From Paraburkholderia unamae (GTDB taxonomy: Bacteria; Pseudomonadota; Gammaproteobacteria; Burkholderiales; Burkholderiaceae): a stretch of DNA of 64,000 nucleotides. The DNA is taken from assembly GCF_003268775.1 (NCBI RefSeq), contig NZ_QLSU01000002.1, forward strand, positions 186,001-250,000, written 5' to 3'. Below the pieces are notes generated by a model that was given only the letters and a program-made list of their open reading frames with translations, was not told the DNA's origin and did not search any database. Every line of letters starts with the position of its first letter. The stretch's first letter is position 1. This document shows positions 29,992 to 38,908 of the stretch, piece by piece. The translations under genes were made by a program, and so were the position numbers.

Positions 29992-30372
29992 GTCCCCTTC
30001 CGTGCGTGGTAAGGCGTAACACTTGAGACCGTCCGTGCCTCCCGTTGCACGGTGGGGTCCGGCGCGGACATGGCGGCGCGCCTCCCGATGCGCGCAACGC
30101 GCGCCTGCCGACTATCTTCTAATTCTCTCGCCAATGATGCACCGCAATCATTGGGATTTGCACTTAAGGGAGCGCCACAGGGTGAACCCATCCCGTAAAT
30201 GCATGTTCACGACAGATTCACGAAAGATATGCGCAACATCGGTGCAAGATCGATGCGCAGCCACAATATGACAGGCGTGCAGGAACTCGCACGCGGAAGC
30301 GCTTCCGCATGCGTCCCAGATAGTCGTCAAAACGACGCAATCGCGGGCGTCGCGTCGCCCCTCAGGCGGTCA
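29992..30372. promoter_or_regulatory. Control region of liv locus 2, with two palindromes
   Basis: About 380 non-coding bases between livG2 and the GMC oxidoreductase gene, both read leftward. CCAATGAT (30131-30138) and ATCATTGG (30147-30154) form a perfect 8-bp inverted repeat with an 8-base spacer, placed about 140 bases upstream of livG2, as an operator would be. A second perfect palindrome, GCGGAAGCGCTTCCGC, lies at 30293-30308. It has the AAGCGCTT centre seen in LacI-family operators, but could equally be a stem after the GMC gene, whose stop lies 65 bases away. No sure promoter hexamers. Confidence 0.4.
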
Positions 30373-32091
30373 TCAGGCCGTCGTCAGCGGCGCGTTGGCG
30401 GCGGTCTCCTTTGCCATGCGCACACCTTCGCGCCGGTCGGCGCGCAGCATCTCGGCGGCGCGCTCCGCGATCATCAGCGTTGGCGAATTCGTGTTGCCCG
30501 AAGTGATGGTCGGCATGACCGAGGCGTCCACCACGCGCAGGCCCGTTACGCCGCGCACACGCAGGCGCGCGTCGACCACGGCGTCGGGGTCGTCGGCGCG
30601 GCCCATGCGGCAGGTGCCCACCGGGTGAAAGATCGTCGTGCCGACGTTGCCCGCCGCCTCCCGCAATTGTTCCTCGGTCTGGTACGCGAGTCCCGGCAGG
30701 ATCTCCTGCGGCGCGTAGCGCGCGAGCGCCGCGGAGGCCGCGATGCGTCGCGTGAGCCGCAACGAATTGGCGGCCACGCGCAGGTCGTGGTCGGTCGCCA
30801 GATAATTGGGCGCGATCGCGGGCGCCTGCGACGGGTCCGCCGATATGGCGTGGATGCTGCCGCGCGACGTGGGCCGCAGGTTGCACACCGAAGCCGTGAA
30901 CGCGTTGAAACGATGGAGCGGCTCGCCGAAGCGGTCGAGCGAAAGCGGCTGCACGTGATATTGAAGATCGGGCCGCGTGAGCGCGGGGTCGTTCGGGTCC
31001 GATTTCGCGAACGCGCCGAGCTGTGAGGGCGCCATCGACATCGGGCCGCTCTGGAACAGCGCGTACTCCATGCCGATCATCAGCTTGCCCCACCAGTGCG
31101 CGGAGGCCGTGTTGAGCGTGCGCACGCCGTTCACGCGATACGCCATGCGCAGTTGCAGATGGTCCTGGAGATTCTCGCCCACGCCGCGCAGGTCCTGCAC
31201 GACGCCGATGCCGAGTTGCGCGAGCCGCGCAGCGTCGCCGATGCCGGAAAGCTCCAGCAGTTGCGGCGAATTCACGGCGCCGGCGCTCAAAATGACTTCA
31301 CACCTCGCCCGCGCGACGTAGTCGACATCGCCGCGATACTCCACGCCCACGCAACGCTTGCCCTCGAAGATCACGCGCTGCGTGAGCGCGCCGGTGACGA
31401 CCGCGAGATTGGGCCGCTTCATCGCCGCGCGCAGGAACGCCTTCGCCGAGTTCCAGCGCACGCCGCGCTTCTGGTTCACCTCGAAATAGCCCACGCCGCT
31501 GTTGTCACCGCGATTGAAGTCGTCGGTGGCGGCAATGCCCTGCTCCTGCGCGGCCCTCGCGAACGATTCGAGAATCTGCCACTTGAGGCGCTGCTTCTCC
31601 ACGCGCCATTCGCCGCCCGCGCCGTGAAACTCGCTCGCGCCGCTGTGATGATCCTCGCTGCGGCGGAACACGGGCAGCACGCTGTCCCACGACCAGCCCG
31701 AATCGCCGGTCTCGCGCGCCCAGTTGTCGTAGTCCTCGCGCTGGCCGCGCATGTAGATCATACCGTTGATCGACGACGAGCCGCCGAGCACGCGCCCGCG
31801 CGGATACGCCAGCGAGCGCCCGTTGAGCCCCTTTTCCGCGGCGGTCTTGTACAGCCAGTCGGTGCGCGGATTGCCGATGCAATAGAGGTAGCCAACGGGG
31901 ATGTGAATCCAGTGATAGTCGTCCTTGCCGCCCGCTTCGATGAGCAGCACGGAAACGTCCGGATCTTCGGTCAGGCGATTGGCGAGCACGCAGCCCGCGG
32001 TGCCGGCGCCGACGATCACATAGTCGAATTCGCCTTCCAGGCGGCGCGAGGACGCGCCGTGCGCTCCTTGAGATTCGCTCGTTGCGGGCAT
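30373..32091 (-). CDS. GMC-family oxidoreductase (choline/alcohol dehydrogenase-like)
   Basis: A 572-residue FAD-dependent alcohol oxidase or dehydrogenase. It has the N-terminal FAD motif DYVIVGAGTAGCVLANRL, GMC signature 1 PRGRVLGGSSSINGMIYMRG, signature 2 LSAGAVNSPQLLELSGIG, and the catalytic His in TTIFHPVGTCRMG with a downstream NTNSPTLMIAERAAEML. It is similar to BetA-like proteins, but no betaine operon genes (betB, betI) are nearby. The neighbour mmsA, 137 bases upstream and in the same direction, suggests both may serve the oxidation of an alcohol to an acyl-CoA. Substrate unknown. Confidence 0.88.
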   Translation of the reverse strand: MPATSESQGAHGASSRRLEGEFDYVIVGAGTAGCVLANRLTEDPDVSVLLIEAGGKDDYHWIHIPVGYLYCIGNPRTDWLYKTAAEKGLNGRSLAYPRGRVLGGSSSINGMIYMRGQREDYDNWARETGDSGWSWDSVLPVFRRSEDHHSGASEFHGAGGEWRVEKQRLKWQILESFARAAQEQGIAATDDFNRGDNSGVGYFEVNQKRGVRWNSAKAFLRAAMKRPNLAVVTGALTQRVIFEGKRCVGVEYRGDVDYVARARCEVILSAGAVNSPQLLELSGIGDAARLAQLGIGVVQDLRGVGENLQDHLQLRMAYRVNGVRTLNTASAHWWGKLMIGMEYALFQSGPMSMAPSQLGAFAKSDPNDPALTRPDLQYHVQPLSLDRFGEPLHRFNAFTASVCNLRPTSRGSIHAISADPSQAPAIAPNYLATDHDLRVAANSLRLTRRIAASAALARYAPQEILPGLAYQTEEQLREAAGNVGTTIFHPVGTCRMGRADDPDAVVDARLRVRGVTGLRVVDASVMPTITSGNTNSPTLMIAERAAEMLRADRREGVRMAKETAANAPLTTA

Positions 32092-32228
32092 GGTTGTCTC
32101 CTTCTACGGCTCCGCTCGACTTGCTGCCGTTTTGTTTGTGTTCAAGCGTACTGCGGTTGTTGCGAATGCTGCGCCGGGCGGCAGAAAATGCTTCGGTCTG
32201 CTTGCAAAACCGCCCGGCGCCCGCCTGC

Positions 32229-33752
32229 TTACTTCGCCACCGGCATGGTGAACTCGGCGCCCTTGGCGATGCTGTCGGGCCAGCGCTGCATGATGCTCTT
32301 GTAGCGCGTATAGAAGCGCACGCCTTCCTCGCCATACGCATGGTGATCGCCGAACAGCGAGCGCTTCCAGCCGCCGAACGAGTGCCACGCCATCGGCACC
32401 GGAATCGGCACGTTGATGCCCACCATGCCCACCTTGATCTGCCGCGAGAACGCGCGCGCCACGCCGCCGTCCGACGTGTAGCACGACACGCCGTTGGCGA
32501 ATTCATGGGCGTTGATGAGCTCGACCGCGCTCGCGAAATCGGGCACGCGCACGACCGCGAGCACCGGCCCGAAGATCTCTTCCTTGTAGATCGTCATGTC
32601 GGTTTTCACGCCGTCGAACAGCGTGCCGCCGAGGAAGAAACCTTCTTCGTGGCCATCCACCTTGTGGCCGCGCCCGTCCACCACGAGCTTCGCGCCCGCG
32701 GCCACGCCCGCCTCGATATAGCCCTGCACCTTCGCGCGATGCACGCCCGTGACGAGCGGCCCCATTTCCGAGGCGCCGTCCATGCCGCTGCCGATCTGAA
32801 GCGCCTTCACGCGCGGCGTGAGTCGCTCGACCAGTTCGTCGGCGATATGGCCCACGGCCACCGCCACCGAAATCGCCATGCAACGCTCGCCGGCCGACCC
32901 GTAGGCCGCGCCGATCAGCGCATCGACGGCCTGGTCGAGATCGGCGTCCGGCATCACGACGAGGTGATTCTTCGCGCCGCCCAGCGCCTGCACGCGCTTG
33001 CCGTGCTTCGTGCCTTCCGTGTAGATGTACTCGGCGATCGGCGTCGAGCCGACGAACGACAGCGCGGTGACTTCGGGATGCACGAGCAGCGCGTCCACGG
33101 CCACCTTGTCGCCGTGCACGACGTTGAACACGCCGTCGGGCAGGCCCGCTTCCTTGAGCAGTTCGGCCAGACGCAGCGACGCCGAAGGATCGCGCTCCGA
33201 AGGCTTCAGCACGAAGGTGTTGCCGCACGCAAGCGCGATCGGAAACATCCAGCACGGCACCATCATCGGGAAGTTGAACGGCGTGATACCGGCCACGACG
33301 CCCAGCGGCTGACGCAGATTCCAGTTGTCGATGCCACCGCCGATCTGGTCGGTGAAATCGGTTTTCAGCAGATTGGGAATACCGCACGCGAACTCGACCA
33401 CCTCGATGCCGCGCATCACCTCGCCCTTCGCATCGGAGAACACCTTGCCGTGCTCGCGCGTGATGAGTTCGGCGAGCTCGTCGTGATGCTGGTCGAGCAG
33501 ATCCTTGAACTTGAAGAGAATGCGGGCGCGCTTGATGGGCGCGGTTTCCGCCCACGCGGGAAAGGCGGCGTTCGCGGCGGCCACGGCGGCGTCCACCTCT
33601 GCCACCGAACCGAGCGGCACGCGCGCGCTGACCTTGCCAAAGGCCGGATTGAAGACGTCGCCGTAACGGCCGCTCGTGCTCTCCAGCGGCTTGCCGTTGA
33701 TGTAGTGCGTGAGTGTGCGCACGCCGGCATCGCTTTGATGTGTCTCGCCCAT
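32229..33752 (-). CDS. mmsA: Methylmalonate-semialdehyde dehydrogenase (CoA-acylating)
   Basis: A 507-residue aldehyde dehydrogenase that converts methylmalonate or malonate semialdehyde plus CoA and NAD+ to propionyl-CoA or acetyl-CoA, in valine, beta-alanine and inositol breakdown. MmsA-specific features are [40 protein letters not shown] and [37 protein letters not shown], with catalytic Cys291. The conserved active-site Glu of other ALDHs is absent at this position, as in the CoA-acylating group. It begins [10 protein letters not shown]. The divergent LysR gene is its likely regulator. Confidence 0.95.
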   Translation of the reverse strand: MGETHQSDAGVRTLTHYINGKPLESTSGRYGDVFNPAFGKVSARVPLGSVAEVDAAVAAANAAFPAWAETAPIKRARILFKFKDLLDQHHDELAELITREHGKVFSDAKGEVMRGIEVVEFACGIPNLLKTDFTDQIGGGIDNWNLRQPLGVVAGITPFNFPMMVPCWMFPIALACGNTFVLKPSERDPSASLRLAELLKEAGLPDGVFNVVHGDKVAVDALLVHPEVTALSFVGSTPIAEYIYTEGTKHGKRVQALGGAKNHLVVMPDADLDQAVDALIGAAYGSAGERCMAISVAVAVGHIADELVERLTPRVKALQIGSGMDGASEMGPLVTGVHRAKVQGYIEAGVAAGAKLVVDGRGHKVDGHEEGFFLGGTLFDGVKTDMTIYKEEIFGPVLAVVRVPDFASAVELINAHEFANGVSCYTSDGGVARAFSRQIKVGMVGINVPIPVPMAWHSFGGWKRSLFGDHHAYGEEGVRFYTRYKSIMQRWPDSIAKGAEFTMPVAK

Positions 33753-33864
33753 GTGTGTGCCTCTTCTGTCGTGAAGCCTCGATCCACCTAGCGTAATCGC
33801 GACGCCGGGGCGCGATCCAATGATTAATGCTCAACAGCGATATAAGGCGGTTTAATATCAGGAT
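33753..33864. promoter_or_regulatory. Divergent mmsA / lysR promoter region
   Basis: 112 bases. An imperfect palindrome, GATATAAGGCGGTTTAATAT, at about 33840-33859 lies just before the LysR start. It is a candidate autoregulatory site. AT-rich sequence at 33820-33860 suits a divergent promoter. Confidence 0.4.
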
Positions 33865-34752
33865 ATGGACCTGACCTTGCTCCGCGCTTTCGTCACGGTC
33901 GCTCGCGAGGGCAACCTCACGCGTGCGGCCACGCATCTGCATCTCACGCAACCCGCCGTGAGCCTCCAGATCAAGCATTTGCAGGAGGCATTGGGCGTCG
34001 CCCTCTTCACGCGCACGTCGCACGGCCTCGCGCTCACGCGCGACGGTCAGGCGCTCCTGCCGCACGCCGAGCGCGCGCTCGCCGCCGCCGGCGACGTGCA
34101 GCGCGCCGCCGCCGCGCTGCGGCACGAGGTGCGCGGGCGGCTGCGCATCGGCACGATTCTCGATCCGGCGTTCCTGCGCCTTGGCGGCTTTCTGCGCCAG
34201 CTCGTCGAGACCTGGCCGCAGATCGAAACGGCGCTGCGCCACGGCATGTCGGGCTGGGTGCTCGACCAGGTGCGCTCGCGCGAGCTCGACGTGGGGTATT
34301 ACATCGGCCAGCCCGAACCCGACCCCGACGCCTTCCACGCCATCACGCTCACCCGCTTCCAGTACCGCGTGCTCGCGCCCGCGGGCTGGAAGGAGCGCGT
34401 GAAGGACGCGCGCGACTGGCGGGCGCTCGCCGCGCTGCCGTGGATCTGGACGCCACCCGCCTCCGCGCACAACCGCCTGCTCACCACGCTGTTCGAGGCC
34501 GCGAACGCGAAGCCCGTGAAAGTGGCGGAAGTGGACCAGGAACCGTCGATGCTCGATCTCGTGAAGTCGGGCGTGGGCCTCACACTCGCGCGCGATTCGA
34601 CCGCGCTTGCCGAGGCGCATGCGCACGGGCTCACGATCATCGAAGGCGTAAGCGTGCCGACCGAGCTCACCTTCATCACGCTCGCCGCGCGCCGCGACGA
34701 ACCCACCATCGCGGCGGCGCTCAAGTCCATCGAAACGCAGTGGGCGATATGA
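33865..34752 (+). CDS. LysR-family transcriptional regulator
   Basis: A 295-residue regulator with an N-terminal winged helix (MDLTLLRAFVTVAREGNLTRAATHLHLTQPAVSLQIKHLQEALGVALFTRT) and a C-terminal inducer-binding domain. It is transcribed away from mmsA across a 112-base gap, the classic LysR arrangement, so it most likely controls mmsA and possibly the GMC gene. The inducer may be a valine or beta-alanine pathway intermediate, but this is inference. Confidence 0.92.
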   Translation: MDLTLLRAFVTVAREGNLTRAATHLHLTQPAVSLQIKHLQEALGVALFTRTSHGLALTRDGQALLPHAERALAAAGDVQRAAAALRHEVRGRLRIGTILDPAFLRLGGFLRQLVETWPQIETALRHGMSGWVLDQVRSRELDVGYYIGQPEPDPDAFHAITLTRFQYRVLAPAGWKERVKDARDWRALAALPWIWTPPASAHNRLLTTLFEAANAKPVKVAEVDQEPSMLDLVKSGVGLTLARDSTALAEAHAHGLTIIEGVSVPTELTFITLAARRDEPTIAAALKSIETQWAI

Positions 34753-34952
34753 GCCGCGCTCATGAAGACGCGGCCATGGAGCGCACCGTGCGCCCGCGCG
34801 TTCGTCTTGCGCGTGTAACGCCGCTGTCACGCAAGTTTTGCTAGATTCGGAATTCGCGCCGCGTTTTTGGCACGCTCACCGGCGTGCCCATGATGCACGG
34901 CGCGCTTCCTTCCCGACTCTCCCATCGTTCCCTTGTTCGACAGGAGCCTTGC

Positions 34953-35477
34953 ATGGCCCGCAACATCGAAATCAAAGCCCGCGCCCGTCAGTTCGACGCC
35001 CTGCGCGAGCGCGCCTCCCAGCTCGCCTCCGAAGCGCCGCTGATCTTTCGCCAGCAGGACTTCTTCTACGACGTGCCGCGCGGCCGCCTGAAGCTGCGCC
35101 AGTTCGACGACGGCACGCCGCCCGAGCTGATCTTCTATCAGCGCGACGACCGCGACGGTCCGAAGGCCTCGTATTACACGCGCAGCCCGGTGACCAACGC
35201 CGAGGCGATGCATTCGCTGCTCGCCACGGCGCTCACCACGCGCGGCATCGTCTCGAAAGAGCGCCACGTGTATCTGGCGGGCCGCACGCGCATCCACCTC
35301 GACCGGGTGGACGGCCTGGGCGATTTCGTCGAACTGGAAGTGGTGCTCGGCCCCGAGGACGACGAGCAAGGCGGTGAAGCCGAAGCGCACGCGGTATTCG
35401 CGAAGCTCGGCGTGGACGAAAACGATCTCGTGGCCGTGGCTTACGTGGATCTGCTCAATACGGCCAGCGCGGCCTGA
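34953..35477 (+). CDS. CYTH-domain protein (class IV adenylate cyclase / thiamine-triphosphatase-like)
   Basis: A 174-residue protein of the CYTH superfamily, which forms a tunnel that binds triphosphates and divalent metals. It starts MARNIEIKAR, matching the ExExK signature as xIEIKAR, and has alternating charged strands (RLKLRQFDDG, ELIFYQRDD, RTRIHLDRVDGLGDFVELEVVL) that supply the tunnel Arg, Lys and Glu. The fold is shared by CyaB adenylate cyclases, triphosphatases and RNA triphosphatases, so the reaction is open. The start follows AGGAG at seven bases. It has no operon partner. Confidence 0.82.
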   Translation: MARNIEIKARARQFDALRERASQLASEAPLIFRQQDFFYDVPRGRLKLRQFDDGTPPELIFYQRDDRDGPKASYYTRSPVTNAEAMHSLLATALTTRGIVSKERHVYLAGRTRIHLDRVDGLGDFVELEVVLGPEDDEQGGEAEAHAVFAKLGVDENDLVAVAYVDLLNTASAA

Positions 35478-35525
35478 TAGGCACAACCAGCCACAACCAG
35501 CCGCAGCCATCAGCAACCCCGGCGC

Positions 35526-35544
35526 GCGGGCCCTTGCGGCCCGC
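35526..35544. terminator. Stem between convergent CYTH and Lrp genes
   Basis: GCGGGCC (35526-35532), a 5-base loop and GGCCCGC (35538-35544). It lies between two convergent genes and is probably a shared transcription end, though without a U-tract. Confidence 0.4.
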
Positions 35545-35557
35545 CATCGCCTTGTCG

Positions 35558-36049
35558 TTACGCCGCCGGTGCGCCCGGCTCCAGATGCCCGAGCGGCAGC
35601 GGCCCGTTGCGCTTGAACGTGGTGAGCACGATGTTCGAGCGCACGCTGTCCACGCCGGGCACGCGCATGAGCTTCTTCATGACGAACGTCGAGAGTGCGT
35701 TCAGATCGGGCGCGACGATGCGCAGCAGATAGTCGGCGTCTCCCACCACGGCATGGCATTCGAGCACTTCGGGCAGCACGTCGATCTGTTGCTGGAACTG
35801 CTCGATGATCGAGTCCCCGTGATGCTTGAGCTTGAGGCTCGTGAACGCCGTCACGCCGAGCCCGAGCTTTTCGGGCCGCAGCACCACGCGATAGCCGTCG
35901 ATCACCCCCGACGCTTCCAGCCGCTGCAACCGCCTGCCGATCTGCGAGGGCGAGAGCGGCACCTGCTCGCCAAGCTGCTGATGCGTGGCGCGGCCAAAGC
36001 GCTGTAGCACGTCGAGAAGCGCCAGATCGAAGTGATCGAGTTCGAGCAT
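35558..36049 (-). CDS. Lrp/AsnC-family regulator, probable regulator of phhAB
   Basis: A 163-residue regulator with an N-terminal helix-turn-helix (MLELDHFDLALLDVLQRFGRATHQQLGEQVPLSPSQIGRRLQRLEASGVIDGY) and a C-terminal RAM domain for amino acid binding (LEVLECHAVVGDADYLLRIVAPDLNALSTFVMKKLMRVPGVDSVRSNIVL). The start at 36049 is chosen over an in-frame TTG six codons upstream. It is divergent from phhA across 141 bases and so likely senses phenylalanine or tyrosine. In Pseudomonas phhA is controlled by the sigma54 activator PhhR, so the regulator type here is different. Confidence 0.9.
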   Translation of the reverse strand: MLELDHFDLALLDVLQRFGRATHQQLGEQVPLSPSQIGRRLQRLEASGVIDGYRVVLRPEKLGLGVTAFTSLKLKHHGDSIIEQFQQQIDVLPEVLECHAVVGDADYLLRIVAPDLNALSTFVMKKLMRVPGVDSVRSNIVLTTFKRNGPLPLGHLEPGAPAA

Positions 36050-36190
36050 GAATAAAATCCGCGTCAATTGACTACTTTGCGCTCGATTATCGCATATCCA
36101 CAGCTTATCCCATTAGATACGCGCACCTCCCGCACGCCACCCGCTCTACACTTGCATCACAGCAAGTTTTTTTAGTGGAGCGTTACGAAC

Positions 36191-37093
36191 ATGGCCGCCG
36201 CCACCGCGAAACTGCAAGAGCAGTTCGACGCGGGTCTCACCACCCGACCCGATTTCACGATCGACCAGCCGCTCGAACGCTACGGCGCGGCCGATCACGC
36301 CGTGTGGGATCTTCTTTACCGGCGTCAGCGCGCCCTGCTCGAAGGCCGTGCCTGCGACGCCTTTATCGAAGGCGCGTTGCGCATCGGCCTGAACGTCGCG
36401 CACGTGCCCTCGTTCGAGCAGGTGAGCGAGCGCCTGATGGCGGCGACGGGTTGGCGCATCGTGGCCGTGCCCGGCCTCGTGCCCGACCGCATTTTCTTCG
36501 AACACCTGGCTAACCGGCGCTTTCCGGTGACGTGGTGGATGCGCCGCCCCGATCAACTCGACTACCTCCAGGAACCCGACTGCTTTCACGATCTGTTCGG
36601 GCATGTCCCGCTCCTCACCGACCCCACTTTCGCCGACGCGATTCACGCCTACGGGCGCGCCGCGCTCGCCGTCGAGGAACGCGCCTTGCCGCTGCTCGCA
36701 CGGCTCTACTGGTACACGGTGGAATTCGGCCTGATGCGCAGCGCGAGCGCGCCCAACGGCGTGAAGATCTATGGCGCGGGCATCGTGTCGAGCAAGGGCG
36801 AAACACTCCATAGCGTGGAAAGCGCGGCGCCCAACCGCCTCGCGTTCGATCTCGAGCGCGTGCTGAACACGCGCTATCGCATCGACACGTTCCAGAAGAC
36901 CTATTTCGTGATCGACTCGTTCGCGCAGCTTTTCGACGCGCTCGGCGCGGGCATCGCTTCGCGCCTCGCCGATCCGGCCGCGCGCAGCGTGACGATCGCG
37001 GCACAGCCCCACGCCGCGGGCGACGTGCTGCACAGCGACACGATCATCACGCGCGGCACCCGCGAAGGCTGGCTCGACGACGGGGACGTCTGA
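36191..37093 (+). CDS. phhA: Phenylalanine 4-monooxygenase
   Basis: A 300-residue tetrahydropterin-dependent iron enzyme that converts phenylalanine to tyrosine. The iron ligands are visible as His133 and His138 in CFHDLFGH and Glu178 in WYTVEFG. The pterin-binding region around WWMRRPDQLDYLQEPD also matches bacterial PAH. It is of the short bacterial type, lacking the N-terminal ACT regulatory domain of animals. It starts MAAATAKLQEQFDAG. phhB follows 157 bases downstream and recycles its cofactor. Confidence 0.97.
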   Translation: MAAATAKLQEQFDAGLTTRPDFTIDQPLERYGAADHAVWDLLYRRQRALLEGRACDAFIEGALRIGLNVAHVPSFEQVSERLMAATGWRIVAVPGLVPDRIFFEHLANRRFPVTWWMRRPDQLDYLQEPDCFHDLFGHVPLLTDPTFADAIHAYGRAALAVEERALPLLARLYWYTVEFGLMRSASAPNGVKIYGAGIVSSKGETLHSVESAAPNRLAFDLERVLNTRYRIDTFQKTYFVIDSFAQLFDALGAGIASRLADPAARSVTIAAQPHAAGDVLHSDTIITRGTREGWLDDGDV

Positions 37094-37249
37094 GCCTGGC
37101 GCGCCACGAAGCGCGGCAAGCGAGCCGCCTTGCGCCGCAGCACGCGCACGAGCGTTGACGTGCGCGCTCGCACGCCTCCGGCATACGTGAAAAAATGACT
37201 GATTGGCCAACGGCGCACGCCGGGCCGCAAGCTCAACACAGGTGCAACG

Positions 37250-37555
37250 ATGATCAACCGACTCACATCCGAAGAACGCGCGTCGCAACTGGCCGACCTG
37301 CGCGGCTGGCAGTCTGTCGCCGGGCGCGACGCGATCCAGCGCCACTTCCGTTTCGCGGACTTCAACGAAGCCTTTGGCTTCATGACGCGCGTGGCGATCA
37401 AGGCGCAGGAAATGGACCATCACCCCGAGTGGTTCAACGTGTACAACCGTGTCGAAATCACACTCTCCACACACGAAGCCGACGGCCTCACTTCGCGCGA
37501 CGTCGAACTCGCGCGTTTCATCGATTCGATCGCAGCGGGCCCGCTGAGCGCTTAA
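37250..37555 (+). CDS. phhB: Pterin-4a-carbinolamine dehydratase
   Basis: A 101-residue protein that dehydrates the 4a-hydroxy-tetrahydropterin made by PhhA, so that the cofactor can be reduced again. The active-site histidines lie in [26 protein letters not shown]. Length and sequence agree with the PCD/DCoH family. The start [14 protein letters not shown] has AGGTG in front. It forms a functional pair with phhA. Confidence 0.96.
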   Translation: MINRLTSEERASQLADLRGWQSVAGRDAIQRHFRFADFNEAFGFMTRVAIKAQEMDHHPEWFNVYNRVEITLSTHEADGLTSRDVELARFIDSIAAGPLSA

Positions 37556-37627
37556 GCGGTACTAATCAGATCAACGCAAATCAGCGCAGATCAACGCGAC
37601 AGATGAATGCGAGGGGCAGCTAACACT

Positions 37628-37658
37628 ACGCGATGCGCACAACGTGCGCGCATCGCGT
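37628..37658. terminator. Hairpin between convergent phhB and the DUF3717 gene
   Basis: ACGCGATGCGC (37628-37638) pairs perfectly with GCGCATCGCGT (37648-37658) around a 9-base loop. It lies between two convergent genes and is probably a bidirectional transcription end without long U-tracts. Confidence 0.5.
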
Positions 37659-37696
37659 CATGAAAGCATAATGCAGGGTGTCAGGCGCTCAAACCT

Positions 37697-37927
37697 TCAG
37701 CTTTGAAGGCTATTCTTGATGGATACGTAAGACTCCCAGGCAGCACGGGCAATCGGGTCTAAACGTTCCGGCGATATGGTGTTCTGACGCTGTACAATCA
37801 GCAGCGCATACGGCTTGGAGAGCGCACTCGCCTCCTGGCACAACGCGAGTTCGTCGCCGCTCGAAGGCGAGCGGTTGCGCCAGAAGTTGATCGCGGCTTC
37901 GAGTTCGGTGATCGAAATATCGGACAT
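37697..37927 (-). CDS. Small DUF3717-family protein
   Basis: A 76-residue acidic-to-neutral helical protein: MSDISITELEAAINFWRNRSPSSGDELALCQEASALSKPYALLIVQ... I recognise it as a DUF3717 protein, a family largely confined to Burkholderiales, function unknown. The ELEAAINFWRNRSPSS block is the conserved core. No membrane segment or signal. It is convergent with phhB and divergent from the response-regulator gene across 126 bases. The start at 37927 is the only ATG next to the conserved block, but its ribosome-binding site is poor. Confidence 0.8.
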   Translation of the reverse strand: MSDISITELEAAINFWRNRSPSSGDELALCQEASALSKPYALLIVQRQNTISPERLDPIARAAWESYVSIKNSLQS

Positions 37928-38053
37928 GTGGATCGTGATCGTGCAACTGTCGCACGCGGCGCCACTCAGTCGCTGTGCCTCGATGAGTCCGGCGAGCGAC
38001 GCTTCGCGAACTGCGTGCCTGAACGCTAAACCCATTGTACTTGAGCGAATCCC

Positions 38054-38740
38054 ATGCGACTCCTTCTGATCGAAGACGACCGCCCCATCGCACGCGGCAT
38101 CCAGTCCAGCCTCGAACAAGCCGGCTTCACGGTCGACATGGTCCACGACGGCATCTTCGCCGAACAGGCCCTCACGCAAAATCGACATGAGCTCGTGATT
38201 CTCGATCTGGGCCTGCCCGGCATCGACGGCATGACGCTGCTCTCGCGCTTTCGTCAAAGCAACCGGCACACGCCCGTCATCGTGCTCACCGCGCGCGACG
38301 AGCTGAACGACCGCGTCCAGGGCCTGAATTCGGGCGCCGACGACTACATGCTCAAGCCGTTCGAGCCGGCCGAACTCGAAGCGCGCATTCGCGCCGTGAT
38401 GCGCCGCAGCGGCCCGCACGGCGACGTGCCGCGCCCCGAAGTGTCGCTTGGCGGCGTGCGCCTGTCGGGCGTCGATCGCCGCATCTTCAACGACGACAAG
38501 CCGCTCGAACTCTCGCCGCGCGAATTCGCCGTGCTCGAAATGCTGCTGCTGCGCCATGGCCGCGTGGTGAGCAAGGCGCAACTGCAAGACCACCTCACGC
38601 ACTTCGGCGGCGACCTCGGCGACACCGCGATCGAAGTCTACGTGCACCGCGTGCGCAAGAAGCTCGAAAACTGCCGTGTCGAGATCGTCACGGTGCGCGG
38701 CTTCGGCTATCTGCTCCAGGAAATCCGCCAGGCGGCCTGA
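38054..38740 (+). CDS. OmpR-family response regulator (TctD/QseB-like)
   Basis: A 228-residue regulator with a receiver domain (acidic pocket Glu7-Asp8-Asp9, phosphoacceptor Asp51 in VILDLGLPG, Lys in YMLKPF) and a C-terminal winged-helix DNA-binding domain (ELSPREFAVLEMLLLRHGRVVSKAQLQDHL...VEVYVHRVRKKL-type end). It is followed by its kinase gene 168 bases downstream, with an intervening hairpin. The pair resembles TctD/TctE or QseB/QseC. The signal cannot be read from sequence. Confidence 0.92.
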   Translation: MRLLLIEDDRPIARGIQSSLEQAGFTVDMVHDGIFAEQALTQNRHELVILDLGLPGIDGMTLLSRFRQSNRHTPVIVLTARDELNDRVQGLNSGADDYMLKPFEPAELEARIRAVMRRSGPHGDVPRPEVSLGGVRLSGVDRRIFNDDKPLELSPREFAVLEMLLLRHGRVVSKAQLQDHLTHFGGDLGDTAIEVYVHRVRKKLENCRVEIVTVRGFGYLLQEIRQAA

Positions 38741-38772
38741 TCCGCCACGGTTTCCTGAGCCGGAGCCAGACC

Positions 38773-38796
38773 AGGCGGCGGAGTGCTCCGCCGCCT
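38773..38796 (+). terminator. GC-rich hairpin between response regulator and kinase genes
   Basis: AGGCGGCGGAG (38773-38783), two bases, CTCCGCCGCCT (38786-38796): 11 bp of perfect pairing 33 bases after the regulator stop. It is followed only by TTCAT, so it probably attenuates rather than stops transcription and lowers kinase relative to regulator. Confidence 0.45.
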
Positions 38797-38908
38797 TCAT
38801 ACGTCTTACGATGCTTGCGCCGCCGCGCCCGCGGCCCGCGTACAATGGATCGATCCCGTGCGGCGCACGCCGCCGCACCCACGATTCATCATTCGCACCG
38901 AAGCCACC

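Noticed and set aside
35482..35501. Tandem 10-base repeat CACAACCAGC x 2 after the CYTH gene
   Set aside because: Two copies only, no spacer pattern and no sign of function.
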